A stretch of 64,000 nt of DNA, taken from Azoarcus sp031546845 (GTDB taxonomy: Bacteria; Pseudomonadota; Gammaproteobacteria; Burkholderiales; Rhodocyclaceae). The notes beneath the pieces were generated by a model, which saw only the letters and a program-made list of their open reading frames with translations, was not told where the DNA came from and did no database searches. Shown piece by piece: positions 47,985-57,661 of this stretch. Position 1 is the first letter of the stretch, and every line of letters starts with the position of its first letter. Made by a program: the position numbers and the translations under genes. The stretch spans positions 21,198 through 85,197 of the forward strand of contig JAVBJT010000035.1 in the NCBI GenBank assembly GCA_031546845.1. Reading direction: 5' to 3'.

Positions 47985-50440
47985 CACCCGACCGCAACGA
48001 CCGCGCCCAGCGCCATACCCAACACCATACCCAGCGCCGCGCAATCGTCTTCTGCGCCTGGCTGGCGCTGATTGCCGTACTTGCCGGCCTCGTCCTGCGC
48101 ACGACCTTCACCGCCGACATGTCGGTCTTCCTGCCGCGCAACCCCACACCGGAACAACGCCTGCTGGTGGAGCAACTGCGCGACGGCATGGTGTCGCGCC
48201 TCATCCTCGTCGGCCTATCCGGCGCCAACGCCGCCGAGCGCGCCGAGATATCCCGCCACCTCGCCGAGCGCCTGCGCGCGGACGACCGCTTCGCCTCGGT
48301 GAACAACGGCGAAACCACCCATCTCGAAACCGACCAGCGCTGGCTGTTCGACAACCGCTACGCGCTCAGCCCCGCGGTAACGGCCGAACACTTTTCCATC
48401 GCTGGACTGCGCCGCGCGCTCGACGACACACTCGCCCTGCTGGCCTCGCCCGCCGGCCTGCTGGCCAAAGCGCTCGTCCCGCGCGACCCCACCGGCGAAA
48501 TGATGGCGCTGCTGCACCAACTCGACCCCGGCAACCAACCCGCGCGCGACACCGAACACGGCGGCGTATGGATCTCGCGCGACGGCGCCACCGCCCTGCT
48601 ACTTGTACTCACCCACGCCTCCGGCGCCGACATCGACGCCCAGGAAACGGCCATGAACGCGCTGCGCGCCGCCTTCGACGACGCCCGCGCCAAACTGCCC
48701 GCCGCCACCGCCGTTACGCTCGACATGACCGGCCCCGGCGTCTTCGCCGTCGAATCGCGCGCCACCATCAAGCACGAAGTCACCCGCATCGCGCTCGCCG
48801 CCACCGCCCTCGTCGTCACCCTGTTGCTCACCGTCTACCGCTCCCTGCCCGTACTCCTGCTAAGCCTCCTGCCCGTCGTCACCGGCGCGCTCGCCGGCAT
48901 CGCCGCCGTCAGTCTCGGCTTCGGCATGGTGCACGGGCTCACGCTCGGCTTCGGCACCACCCTGATCGGCGAAGCCGTGGACTACGCCATCTACCTCTTC
49001 ATCCAATCCAGCACCGGCCAAGGCCAAGGCGGCCGCGCCGCCGCCGAACAAGGCATGCGCACCTTCTGGCCGACGATCCGTCTCGGCCTGCTTACCTCCG
49101 TTGCCGGCTTCGTCACCCTGCTCGCCTCCGGCTTTCCCGGCCTCGCCCAACTCGGCCTCTACTCCATCGTCGGCGTCACCGTGGCCGCGCTGATTACCCG
49201 CTACCTGTTACCCACGCTGCTGCCGGACAACTTCCGCCTGCGCGACGTCGCCCCCATCGGCCGGCGGCTGGAACGCCTGATCGGCGCCGCATCGCGGCTA
49301 CGGTGGCTGGTGCCGGCGCTGGCGCTAGCCGCCATCGCCATCCTCGCCGTCAAGCGCGACGGCCTGTGGAACAGCGAACTGCTCGCGCTCAGCCCCGTAT
49401 CGCCCGCCGCGCAAGCACTCGACCTGCGCCTGCGCGGCGAAATGGGCGCGCCCGACACGCGCTACCTCATCATCGTCGACGGCGCCGATACCGAACACGC
49501 GCTACAAGCCGCCGAAGCGCTCACCCCCAAGCTGGAAGCCCTGCGCGAAGCCGGCGTTATCGACGGCTGGGACAGCCCGGCGCGCTACCTCCCCAGCCTC
49601 TCCGCCCAGCGCACACGGCTGGACAGCCTGCCGCCGCGCGACGAACTCGCCCGCCGGCTCGAAGCCGCCAGCACCGGCCTACCGCTTTCCGCCACCCGCC
49701 TCACCCCCTTCCTCGACGACGCCGACGCTGCCCGCAGCCGTCCTCCGCTGACGCGCGACGCCATGCACGGTACCTCGCTCGCACTCGCCGTCGATGCCAT
49801 GCTGATCCGTACCGAACACGGCGCCCGCGCCCTGCTACCGCTACGCGCCCCGGCCGCCACCGGCCACCTCATCGACGCCACCCGGATACGCGCCGCGCTC
49901 GCCGCCGGCCCAGACAATACCGCCGCCGCATCGCCATCTTCCGCGCCGCTCTTTCTCGACCTCAAACACGAATCCGACGCCCTCTACACCGGCTACCTGG
50001 ACGAAGCGATCCACCTCGCCCTCGGCGGCGTCGCCGCCATCGTCGCCATGCTCCTGTTCTTCCTGCGCAGCCCGGCCAAAGTCGTCCGCGCCGCCGCGCC
50101 GCTGGCCGCCGCCGTGCTCGTCGTCACCGCTGGACTCGCGCTCGCCGGCGAACAACTCATTCTCCTGCACCTCGTCGGCATGCTCCTCATCGTCGCCGTC
50201 GGCTCCAACTACTCCCTCTTCTTCGTCCACGGCGACGGCAAGCTCCCCACCCCGCGCACCCTCGCCTCCCTACTATTCGCCACCCTCACCACCGTCAGCG
50301 GCTTCGGCCTGCTCGCCTTCTCACAAGTCCCCGTACTCCACGCCATCGGCATCACCGTCGGCCCCGGCGCCATCCTCGCCCTGCTGTTCTCCGCGCTGCT
50401 CGCCAAGCCCACCTCCCCCGCTGCGCTGCCGCCCGCATAA
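47981..50440 (+). CDS. MMPL/RND-family lipid exporter
   Basis: The 819-residue transporter has a first membrane helix near residues 20-40, a large periplasmic loop, then a five-helix block (ALVVTLLLTVYRSLPVLLLS and FGTTLIGEAVDYAIYLFIQ with the conserved acidic residue of the proton relay). After a second loop a second block follows (AIVAMLLFFLRSP). It should export the polyene-like lipid. It is the last gene of the seven-gene chain. Ketosynthase, ketoreductase and the usual DUF3261 and methyltransferase genes do not follow. Confidence 0.87.
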   Translation: MTPDRNDRAQRHTQHHTQRRAIVFCAWLALIAVLAGLVLRTTFTADMSVFLPRNPTPEQRLLVEQLRDGMVSRLILVGLSGANAAERAEISRHLAERLRADDRFASVNNGETTHLETDQRWLFDNRYALSPAVTAEHFSIAGLRRALDDTLALLASPAGLLAKALVPRDPTGEMMALLHQLDPGNQPARDTEHGGVWISRDGATALLLVLTHASGADIDAQETAMNALRAAFDDARAKLPAATAVTLDMTGPGVFAVESRATIKHEVTRIALAATALVVTLLLTVYRSLPVLLLSLLPVVTGALAGIAAVSLGFGMVHGLTLGFGTTLIGEAVDYAIYLFIQSSTGQGQGGRAAAEQGMRTFWPTIRLGLLTSVAGFVTLLASGFPGLAQLGLYSIVGVTVAALITRYLLPTLLPDNFRLRDVAPIGRRLERLIGAASRLRWLVPALALAAIAILAVKRDGLWNSELLALSPVSPAAQALDLRLRGEMGAPDTRYLIIVDGADTEHALQAAEALTPKLEALREAGVIDGWDSPARYLPSLSAQRTRLDSLPPRDELARRLEAASTGLPLSATRLTPFLDDADAARSRPPLTRDAMHGTSLALAVDAMLIRTEHGARALLPLRAPAATGHLIDATRIRAALAAGPDNTAAASPSSAPLFLDLKHESDALYTGYLDEAIHLALGGVAAIVAMLLFFLRSPAKVVRAAAPLAAAVLVVTAGLALAGEQLILLHLVGMLLIVAVGSNYSLFFVHGDGKLPTPRTLASLLFATLTTVSGFGLLAFSQVPVLHAIGITVGPGAILALLFSALLAKPTSPAALPPA

Positions 50441-50642
50441 AACCGGCCCCGCTACCCATTTTCGGGAATACCCGCAAACCCCCGCCCACGCCCGCATCCG
50501 GCAGATCGAACCCGCCTGCGGGCGCCCCAGCGGCGGCAACCTCCACCCACGCGCCTACACTAAACAGCGTCAGTCCCGCTTTTGTCCGTGGCCAACACGG
50601 CAAGGCTCTTCTCCTCCACGAAGCCCCGTGACTTCGTCTTGA

Positions 50643-50673
50643 TGCCGGCCCTCACCGTGGCCGGCACTTTTTT
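50643..50673 (+). terminator. Rho-independent terminator after the exporter gene
   Basis: An 8-bp perfect stem TGCCGGCC/GGCCGGCA with an 8-nt loop is followed by C and six Ts. It lies 200 bp past the exporter stop. The rest of the 50441-50860 gap shows no gene. Confidence 0.85.
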
Positions 50674-50860
50674 GCCACCTTGCCACCCAGTGGCAAGCAC
50701 CCCCGCCACGGCGAATACCGCCACCGGCAGCGCTCAAACACCCATGGAACAGCGCGCGTTCGAGCTTTCGCTACCCTTGTGGCCGCGCTACGGAATAATG
50801 CGTACCCTTGCCGGCAAGAAGTCATGCTCCCTCGATCACCGGACACAAGGAATCCGCGCC

Positions 50861-51343
50861 ATGTCATCTCCAGATCACCTGATGAATCCCCGGCGGCGTA
50901 CCCTACTGCTGGGCGCGCTCGCGCTCGGTATCAGCCCGCTGGCCGCCGCCACGGCACCGCAACCCATCGCCATCCAGGTCTGGAAAGACCCGGACTGCGG
51001 CTGCTGCGGGGACTGGATCGCCCATCTGGAGAAAAACGGCTTTACCGCCAGCACCATCGATCAGGGCAACGACGCGGCGCGCGCCCGGCTGGGCATGCCG
51101 CAAAAGTACGGCTCATGCCACACCGCGCTCGTTCAAGGCTATGTGATCGAAGGGCATGTGCCCGCAGCGGACATCCAACGGCTGCTCAAGGAAAAACCCC
51201 GCGCGCTGGGGCTCGCGGTTCCTGGCATGCCGATCGGCTCGCCGGGCATGGACGGCGCCGTCTACAACGGCCGGCTCGACCCCTATCGCGTGCTACTGAT
51301 CCACAAGGATGGCTCGGCGGAAGTCTTCAACTCGTATTCGTGA
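50861..51343 (+). CDS. DUF411 metal-binding protein
   Basis: This 160-residue exported protein has a twin-arginine-like signal (NPRRRTLLLGALALGISPL). The CxxC pair in KDPDCGCCGDWIAHL is followed by GSCHTALV and IEGHVPAADIQRLL, the DUF411 pattern. The family is linked to copper and other soft-metal handling in the periplasm. The start is taken as the ATG at 50861 (AAGGAA upstream). Confidence 0.85.
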   Translation: MSSPDHLMNPRRRTLLLGALALGISPLAAATAPQPIAIQVWKDPDCGCCGDWIAHLEKNGFTASTIDQGNDAARARLGMPQKYGSCHTALVQGYVIEGHVPAADIQRLLKEKPRALGLAVPGMPIGSPGMDGAVYNGRLDPYRVLLIHKDGSAEVFNSYS

Positions 51344-51538
51344 AGACACCTTGAGCGCAGAGCAGACCCCGCCGTCTCTGCGCCAAGCGGCGACCTCCTC
51401 CTTGCCAACACCCACCCACAATACGGCGCGGCGCGCTTGAGCGCGAATCCGGCATCGGTAATCATGTTGCCGAAAGCGGTGTTTGCCAGCGCATCCTCGG
51501 TCGCATCAAGCAAAAAAAACAGGGAGGGACACAAATCC

Positions 51539-52684
51539 ATGAGAACGCTGGTACTGGGCGGATACGGTAATTTCGGCGCACGCATCTGCCGCGCATTGGC
51601 GCGCGAACCCGCCATCGAGCTGCTGGTGGGCGGGCGCGATGCGCGCCGCGCCGAAGCGCTGATCGCAACCCTGGATTCCGGCGCACGTGCCACGGCCGCA
51701 CCGCTCGATTGGCATGCCCCCGACCTGAGCGCGGCGCTCGGACGCTTGGGCGTCGACCTGGTCATCCATGCAGCGGGACCGTTCCAAGATCAACCCTACA
51801 CGGTAGCCCGCGCCGCCGCCCAAGCCGGCGCGCATTACATCGATCTGGCCGACGGCCGCCGCTTCGTCTGCGATTTCCCCAACGCAATGCACGCGCCTTT
51901 CCTCGCGGCGAACCGCACGGGCATCAGCGGCGCAAGCACCGTCCCGGCCTTGTCATCGGCGGTGGTGGAGCATTTGTGCAAAGCCTGGCAGCGCATCGAC
52001 GCCATCGACACCTGCATCGCGCCCGCGCAAACAGCGCCCCTCGGCGTCGCCACGCTGGCGGCGGTGCTCGGCTATTGCGGCATCCCGATCCGCGTCTGGC
52101 GCGACGGCCAATGGCAGGAAGACCGATGCTGGGCCGCGCCGCAGCGCATCGAATTCGCGCGGCTGCGCCCGCGCCTGGGCGCGTTGTGCGATATCCCCGA
52201 CCTCGAACTATTTCCCGCGCGCTACAAGGTAAGCGAGTGCGTGATGTTCCGCGCCGCGCTCGAATTGGGCCTCGCCCAACGCGCCTTCGCCACGTTAGCC
52301 GCCCTGCGCACGGCGGGCTGGGCCCGCCGGCCCGAACGCTGGGCGCACTGGCTGCACCGCCTGGCGCCGCTCTTCAATCCGCTGGGCTCGCGCCTGGGCG
52401 GCATGGTGGTGCGTGTAACAGGCCTTGATGGCGCCGGACGCCCCGCGCGCCGCGCCTGGCACATCGCCGCCGACAACGACCACGGCCCCGAAATTCCCTG
52501 CATGGCCGCCATCGTGCTGGCCCGCCAGTTGGCCCACGGCACAGCCTTGCCCGCCGGCGCCTTCACCGCCGCGGGCAGGGTGCCGCTGGCCGGTTTCACG
52601 CCGGAATTCGAACGCTGGGGCATGCAAACTGATATCGTCGATGAGCTTGTCGACAATGCTCCCGTCAATGCGATGGCCGCCTGA
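51539..52684 (+). CDS. Saccharopine dehydrogenase-like NAD(P)-binding protein
   Basis: The 381-residue protein begins with a Rossmann motif TLVLGGYGNFGARICRAL, then VDLVIHAAGPFQDQPYTVARAA and HYIDLADGRRFV, the pattern of saccharopine-dehydrogenase-family oxidoreductases. AGGGAGGG lies upstream of the ATG at 51539. The substrate is unknown; such proteins in bacteria often act in amine or lipid metabolism. It stands alone, 195 bp after the DUF411 gene. Confidence 0.82.
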   Translation: MRTLVLGGYGNFGARICRALAREPAIELLVGGRDARRAEALIATLDSGARATAAPLDWHAPDLSAALGRLGVDLVIHAAGPFQDQPYTVARAAAQAGAHYIDLADGRRFVCDFPNAMHAPFLAANRTGISGASTVPALSSAVVEHLCKAWQRIDAIDTCIAPAQTAPLGVATLAAVLGYCGIPIRVWRDGQWQEDRCWAAPQRIEFARLRPRLGALCDIPDLELFPARYKVSECVMFRAALELGLAQRAFATLAALRTAGWARRPERWAHWLHRLAPLFNPLGSRLGGMVVRVTGLDGAGRPARRAWHIAADNDHGPEIPCMAAIVLARQLAHGTALPAGAFTAAGRVPLAGFTPEFERWGMQTDIVDELVDNAPVNAMAA

Positions 52685-52797
52685 ACATCCTATGGGTCGC
52701 TCGCTGCCGAGGGATTACGCCCCGAACTGACCTTGGGCAACTCGTTTGCCGCCCAGGCTAAATTGCATCATCAATCACCATCCCTCCCTTGCCATGA

Positions 52798-53256
52798 CTA
52801 GCTGGGACGACGGCATTGAAGTACAGCCGCAACGTCTAAAGCCAACTCATCGACAAACGCCGAATCGGGCAACATAGAATCCGTTGCAAGCTTTCGGAGA
52901 TGCTCTGGTAGCTCAGTTACCTTTATTGGAGCCAGTGGCACACCTATGGGCTCGTATACATGCTTGGACTCATGCACAGTACGATGTACATCATGCCAGT
53001 CATACACGAAGAATCCACGCCGTGCCATTTCAATGAAATCGTCTGGCCGTTTCATCGGCACAAGCAGTCGAGCCTCTGAGATATTAGGTAACTCGCACAC
53101 GGCAGCTGCAACAGCTTCGACAGGAAATGCAGAGTCGCTCAATGCGGAAGCAGGTATTGGGCCAATGCCCCCTGTAACAAAGGCTCCAAGATGCCCATCT
53201 CGATCGGCAGCCAGCCAAACACAATCAAGCCCATCAGGGTATCCGCGTGCAATCAT
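52798..53256 (-). CDS. Small acidic protein of unknown function, immunity-like setting
   Basis: The 152-residue, acidic protein has GYPDGLDCVWLAADRDGHLG, then FIEMARRGFFVYDWHDVHR. I recognise no named family, but proteins of this length and composition are common as immunity proteins of polymorphic toxins. It stands alone on the minus strand within a gene-poor tract of three small genes, with lower GC than the neighbouring operons. Confidence 0.6.
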   Translation of the reverse strand: MIARGYPDGLDCVWLAADRDGHLGAFVTGGIGPIPASALSDSAFPVEAVAAAVCELPNISEARLLVPMKRPDDFIEMARRGFFVYDWHDVHRTVHESKHVYEPIGVPLAPIKVTELPEHLRKLATDSMLPDSAFVDELALDVAAVLQCRRPS

Positions 53257-53495
53257 TTTATTTAACTCGCATTTCTGATGGAAAAAACTATGGCCTCATG
53301 AAATTTCACAACGCTGACATACAGGAACCTGTTCGCCCGTTCATGGGCGCACAGCTTCAGTAAATCGAACATTTGTCTTATTTCCCCCTGGTTTCGAGCA
53401 CTTTTACACCAGTTTGGCCGTATTTTTGAAAGTACCCAAGATGCGTTGATAAATCGGCAGCTTGCTGCACGCTTTCAGCTTTATGCTTCGCCCCG

Positions 53496-53693
53496 TTAAA
53501 TTTCGCTGTTCATCAGAAGGCAAGTCTGCCCAGACTTCTTTACAAGGCTAATCGGTTTGTGGGTATCGCCACCATCGAGCGAAATCTCAACAAACAAGTC
53601 TTGATTCTCGAAAGATTGCAATTCTTTGATCAACTGCCGAATTGTCTTGCCTCGAACAACCCAGCCGGATTGCGCTATCGATTCCTTGTTCAT
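53496..53693 (-). CDS. Very small protein of unknown function
   Basis: The 65-residue protein (with KTIRQLIKELQSFENQDLFV and ISLDGGDTHKPISLV) has a helix then two strands. It overlaps the preceding gene by 4 nt, which supports it as real and co-translated. No family is known to me. Confidence 0.6.
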   Translation of the reverse strand: MNKESIAQSGWVVRGKTIRQLIKELQSFENQDLFVEISLDGGDTHKPISLVKKSGQTCLLMNSEI

Positions 53694-54142
53694 GTCAAAA
53701 CCGCAAGGGGCTTGGCATCAGAGTAGACCTTCGAAAAATTGATTGCCGCCTCGGTGCTGATACCAACTAGTATTGTGGCGCCACTATCCCAACAGGCTAT
53801 CTCAAACGTAGCGCCCTCAAGTTGAGGCTCGCATTCAGTGTCCGCCCAAAAGCTGGTATTTCCGTCTGCATAGGGGGCTGTTTTGATTTCACATCGATAC
53901 CCTTTGGGCACAGCGCTGAACACACCCCAAATAAATTGAAGCTCCTGGCCATTGATAAGGGCATACAGCTCTTCACCAGTCATCCACTGGTCGATGGGGG
54001 AGAAGCCAGGGGCACTGTAATTTGTTTCGAGATCGCTCAGATACCAGTCGTAATCGAACGCGGAAATTCCCAGTGCTCGTAACACTGATCCCATTTCCGT
54101 GAAGTACCGGACTTGGTCTGTTTTTTCCAGGATGAGATTCAT
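53690..54142 (-). CDS. Small protein of unknown function, possibly an immunity protein
   Basis: The 150-residue protein starts MNLILEKTDQVRYFTEMGSV and contains GFSPIDQWMTGEELYALING, QFIWGVFSAVPKG and an acidic ADTECEPQLEG segment. It has no signal peptide and no enzyme motif. I start it at 54142; the longer frame lacks support. It overlaps the 65-residue gene (53496-53693) as ATGA. Composition and setting suggest an immunity-type or island gene, but this is inference. Confidence 0.6.
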   Translation of the reverse strand: MNLILEKTDQVRYFTEMGSVLRALGISAFDYDWYLSDLETNYSAPGFSPIDQWMTGEELYALINGQELQFIWGVFSAVPKGYRCEIKTAPYADGNTSFWADTECEPQLEGATFEIACWDSGATILVGISTEAAINFSKVYSDAKPLAVLT

Positions 54143-54252
54143 GGTGCAACCGCTAAGACGGCTAACAGGTTGATGCAAAATCACTGAATAGTGCGCTACG
54201 AGCCGCAACGCGTCAAAGCCTACTTCCAAGGCCCTCGCATCAAATACGCCGC

Positions 54253-54429
54253 ATGAAACTGTTTGAGAGCCGGATCAATAAGCACATTGATGGACTTGAA
54301 AGTCGCGTCCGTGGACGGATGCTTGGATCACCCCTTCCATATCGGAAACTTGTGAACACTGCCCAGCCGGCTTGCCGGCCCCCTTGGGATATTGAAGGGC
54401 CGCATCCCGATTTCAAACCCTATATTTAG
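54253..54429 (+). CDS. Possible 58-residue open frame in the gap before the B12 riboswitch
   Basis: An ATG at 54253 begins a 58-codon frame (MKLFESRINKHIDGLESRVR and onward, ending DFKPYI). Its composition is protein-like and unlike random high-GC frames. The frame is open upstream to 54166 without a better start, and no ribosome site is seen, so it could be the 3' end of a lost larger gene. Confidence 0.25.
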   Translation: MKLFESRINKHIDGLESRVRGRMLGSPLPYRKLVNTAQPACRPPWDIEGPHPDFKPYI

Positions 54430-54534
54430 TAGTACTTTGTTAAATTTAAACTACATATAGTGCCCCGTACTTGACCAATGGAATTTCGCGGAGGTAGAGT
54501 GCGCCCGTCCGGAAAGCATGCCTGCGCAACTACA

Positions 54535-54745
54535 CAGGTTTTCCGGGAGCGTCGCGGTTGCCGAACCCCGAAAGCGTTTCGGGCAAGGCACGAAGAGGGA
54601 ATCCGGTGCCAAGCGATGAGCTTGAATCCCGGGGCTGCCCCCGCAACTGTGATCGGCGAGTTTCGCGCCTAATTGAGCCACTGGAGTTTTTCCGGGAAGG
54701 CCGACGCGAAACGTTGAGCCGAGAGCCAGGAGACCTGCCGCGACA
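54535..54745 (+). promoter_or_regulatory. Cobalamin (B12) riboswitch upstream of nrdAB
   Basis: The conserved cobalamin-aptamer blocks occur in order: ACAGGTTTTCCGGGAGC at the 5' side, GAGGGAATCCGGTGCCAA near 54595, GGGGCTGCCCCCGCAACTGT near 54635, GCCACTGG, CGGGAAGGC, and the B12 box AGCCAGGAGACCTGCC at 54724-54739. A CCTGG/CCAGG pair and a T-rich tail downstream (54777-54835) may form the switching terminator. The next gene starts at 54929, so the riboswitch should lower class I ribonucleotide reductase expression when B12 is abundant. Confidence 0.93.
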
Positions 54746-54928
54746 TTCGTTACTCGATTGTTTGGGGCGGGGTGTCCCTGGCAGGAGAAATGAAGATCTT
54801 TCCAGGATCAGTTTCTTTGCGGGTTTTTTTGCGTATTCCGGGCTCGGCGATAGCCGTGCACGCCCGGCTCGCGCGCGCAGCCATATCGTCCCCGAATTGC
54901 CCCAGGCAACGCTCGGAGGAATCCCGGC

Positions 54929-57661
54929 ATGGACCGCGCACCCGATGAAGTCACCTACGCCCAGTTTCAGATAATCCGCCGCAACGGCAATCTCGCGGGC
55001 TTCGATCCCGACAAGATCGCCGTCGCCATGACCAAGGCTTTCCTCGCCGTGCAAGGCGGCGAGGCGGGCGCGTCCAGCCGTGTGCGCGATCTCATTCCGC
55101 GCCTGACCGACACGGTCTGCCGGGCGCTGGTGCGCCGCTTGCCCGATGGCGGCACCGTGCATATTGAAGACGTCCAGGATCAGGTGGAACTGGCGCTGAT
55201 GCGCGAAGGCTGCCACGAGATCGCCAAAGCCTATGTGCTCTACCGCGAAAAACGCGCCGCCGAGCGCGCCGCGGCAATGCCCGCCGGTGCCCCGGTGCTG
55301 CACGTGCAGGACGGCGAGGAACGCCGCCCCCTCGATATCGCCGCCCTCACCGCGATGGTGGAGTCCGCCTGCGCCGGGTTGAGCGATGTCGCCGCGCGGG
55401 ACGTGGTCGATCATGCCCTGCGCAACCTCTACAACGGCGTGCCGGCCGCCGAGGTACACCATGCGCTGATTCTCGCCGCGCGCACGCTGATCGAGCGTGA
55501 ACCGGCCTACAACAAGGTTACCGCCCGGCTTCAACTGCAGGCCATCGAGCGCGAGGTGCTGGGCGCGGCCGGCGCTTCCCAGGCCGATTACTTCCCACGC
55601 TTTGTGCGCCTGGGCGTGGAGGTCGGCCTGCTCGATCCGCGCATGGCCGAATTCGATCTGGCAGCGCTGGCCACCGCCTTGAAGCCCGAGCGGGACGACC
55701 TGTTCGGCTACCTGGGCCTGCAAACGCTTTACGACCGCTATTTTCTGCACATCGACGAACGCCGCATCGAAACGCCGCAAGTGTTCTTCATGCGCGTGGC
55801 GATGGGCCTCGCGCTCAACGAGGTGGAGCGCGAGCCGCGCGCAATCGAGTTCTACAACCTGCTTTCCTCCTTCGACTTCATGTGCTCGACGCCGACGCTG
55901 TTCAACAGCGGCACATGCCATTCACAGCTTTCCTCGTGCTACCTCACCACGGTGAGCGACGATCTGGACGGCATTTTCATGGCGATCCGCGAAAACGCCC
56001 TGCTGCAAAAGTACGCCGGCGGCCTGGGCAACGACTGGACGCCGGTGCGCGCGCTGGGTGCCCTTATTCGCGGCACCAACGGCACGAGCCAGGGCGTGAT
56101 CCCTTTCCTGAAAGTAGCCAACGACACCGCCGTGGCGGTCAACCAGGGCGGCAAGCGCAAGGGCGCGGTGTGCGCCTATCTCGAAACCTGGCACCTCGAC
56201 ATCGAGGAATTCCTCGAACTGCGCAAGAACACAGGCGACGAGCGGCGCCGCTGCCACGACATGAACACGGCCCACTGGATTCCAGACCTGTTCATGAAGC
56301 GGGTTGCCGAGAGCGGACCCTGGACGCTGTTCTCACCCTCGGACGTTCCCGACCTGCACGATAAATACGGCCGCGAGTTCGAGGCCGCCTACGCCGCCTA
56401 CGAGGAAAAAGCGACCCGTGGCGAAATCAAGCTCTGCAAGCAGCTACCCGCCGTGCAACTCTGGCGCAAGATGCTCGGCATGCTGTTCGAAACCGGGCAC
56501 CCGTGGATCACCTTCAAGGATGCCTGCAACATCCGCTCGCCCCAGCGCCATGCCGGCGTCGTGCACAACTCGAATCTGTGCACCGAAATCACCCTCAACA
56601 CCTCCGAAACCGAAACGGCGGTGTGCAACCTGGGTTCGGTGAACCTCGCCGCCCACCTCACGGATGGCGAGCTCGATCAGGACAAGCTGCGCCGCACGAT
56701 CCGCATCGCCATCCGCATGCTGGACAACGTTATCGACCTCAACTACTACGCCAGCCCGAAGGCGCGTACCGCCAACCTGCGCCACCGTCCGGTGGGCCTG
56801 GGCATCATGGGGTTTTCCGATTGTCTGGCAGCCGCGCGCGTTCCCTATGCCAGCGAAGAAGCCGTCGCGTTCGCCGACCGTTCGATGGAGGCCGTGTGCT
56901 ACTGGGCCTACCTGGCCTCGTCGGAACTCGCGCGGGAGCGGGGTCGCTACCCGAGCTACGAAGGCAGCGACTGGTCCCAGGGTATTCTGCCGCCCGATAC
57001 GGTGGCACGTCTCGCGCAGGAGCGCGGCGGCAACCTGGAGTTGCCTGCCGGCGAAGCGGCACAGGACTGGGAGGTGCTACGCGACCACGTTCGCCACCAT
57101 GGCATGCGCAACTCCAACTGCATCGCCATCGCGCCGACCGCGACAATCTCGAACATCGTCGGCGTTTCAGCCTCCATCGAGCCGGCCTATCAGAACCTCT
57201 ACGTGAAATCGAACCTCTCCGGCGAATTCACGATGGTTAATGAAGCACTGGCGCAAGACCTGAAGCAACTCGGCCTCTGGGACGAAGTGATGCTCGCCGA
57301 CCTCAAGTATTTCGACGGCTCGCTGCAGAAGATCGATCGCGTACCCGCCGAGATCAAGCGCGTGCATGCCACCGCCTTCGAGATCGACCCGGTCTGGCTG
57401 GTCGAAGCGGCGGCACGTCGGCAGAAATGGATCGACCAAGCCCAATCGCTCAACCTGTATGTGGCGACACCCTCGGGCCGCCAACTCGACGGGCTCTACA
57501 AACTCGCTTGGCAGCGCGGCCTCAAGACCACCTACTACCTGCGCACCTTGGGCGCCTCCCAGGCCGAAAAATCGGTCGATGCGGCCTATGCCAAATCCGC
57601 ACCCGACTCCGCACCCAAAGTGTGCTCGATCGACAATCCTGATTGCGAGGCCTGCCAGTGA
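54929..57661 (+). CDS. nrdA: Class I ribonucleoside-diphosphate reductase, alpha subunit
   Basis: The 910-residue catalytic subunit reduces ribonucleoside diphosphates. An ATP-cone lies at about residues 10-100, and a second cone-like region follows (about 118-215). Redox cysteines are seen in FNSGTCHSQLSSCY and AVCNLGSVNLA, with active-site NLCTEITL (Asn-x-Cys-x-Glu). The C-terminal CSIDNPDCEACQ carries the shuttle cysteines. GGAGG lies before the ATG. It sits under a cobalamin riboswitch and overlaps nrdB by GTGA. Two cones make it longer than E. coli NrdA (761). Confidence 0.94.
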   Translation: MDRAPDEVTYAQFQIIRRNGNLAGFDPDKIAVAMTKAFLAVQGGEAGASSRVRDLIPRLTDTVCRALVRRLPDGGTVHIEDVQDQVELALMREGCHEIAKAYVLYREKRAAERAAAMPAGAPVLHVQDGEERRPLDIAALTAMVESACAGLSDVAARDVVDHALRNLYNGVPAAEVHHALILAARTLIEREPAYNKVTARLQLQAIEREVLGAAGASQADYFPRFVRLGVEVGLLDPRMAEFDLAALATALKPERDDLFGYLGLQTLYDRYFLHIDERRIETPQVFFMRVAMGLALNEVEREPRAIEFYNLLSSFDFMCSTPTLFNSGTCHSQLSSCYLTTVSDDLDGIFMAIRENALLQKYAGGLGNDWTPVRALGALIRGTNGTSQGVIPFLKVANDTAVAVNQGGKRKGAVCAYLETWHLDIEEFLELRKNTGDERRRCHDMNTAHWIPDLFMKRVAESGPWTLFSPSDVPDLHDKYGREFEAAYAAYEEKATRGEIKLCKQLPAVQLWRKMLGMLFETGHPWITFKDACNIRSPQRHAGVVHNSNLCTEITLNTSETETAVCNLGSVNLAAHLTDGELDQDKLRRTIRIAIRMLDNVIDLNYYASPKARTANLRHRPVGLGIMGFSDCLAAARVPYASEEAVAFADRSMEAVCYWAYLASSELARERGRYPSYEGSDWSQGILPPDTVARLAQERGGNLELPAGEAAQDWEVLRDHVRHHGMRNSNCIAIAPTATISNIVGVSASIEPAYQNLYVKSNLSGEFTMVNEALAQDLKQLGLWDEVMLADLKYFDGSLQKIDRVPAEIKRVHATAFEIDPVWLVEAAARRQKWIDQAQSLNLYVATPSGRQLDGLYKLAWQRGLKTTYYLRTLGASQAEKSVDAAYAKSAPDSAPKVCSIDNPDCEACQ

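Noticed and set aside
48568..50631. 687-codon plus-strand frame overlapping the MMPL exporter
   Set aside because: Its product is almost entirely arginine, proline and histidine, as expected for a shifted frame in GC-rich DNA.
54530..55921. 463-codon minus-strand frame over the B12 riboswitch and nrdA
   Set aside because: It is antisense to both, with no motif.
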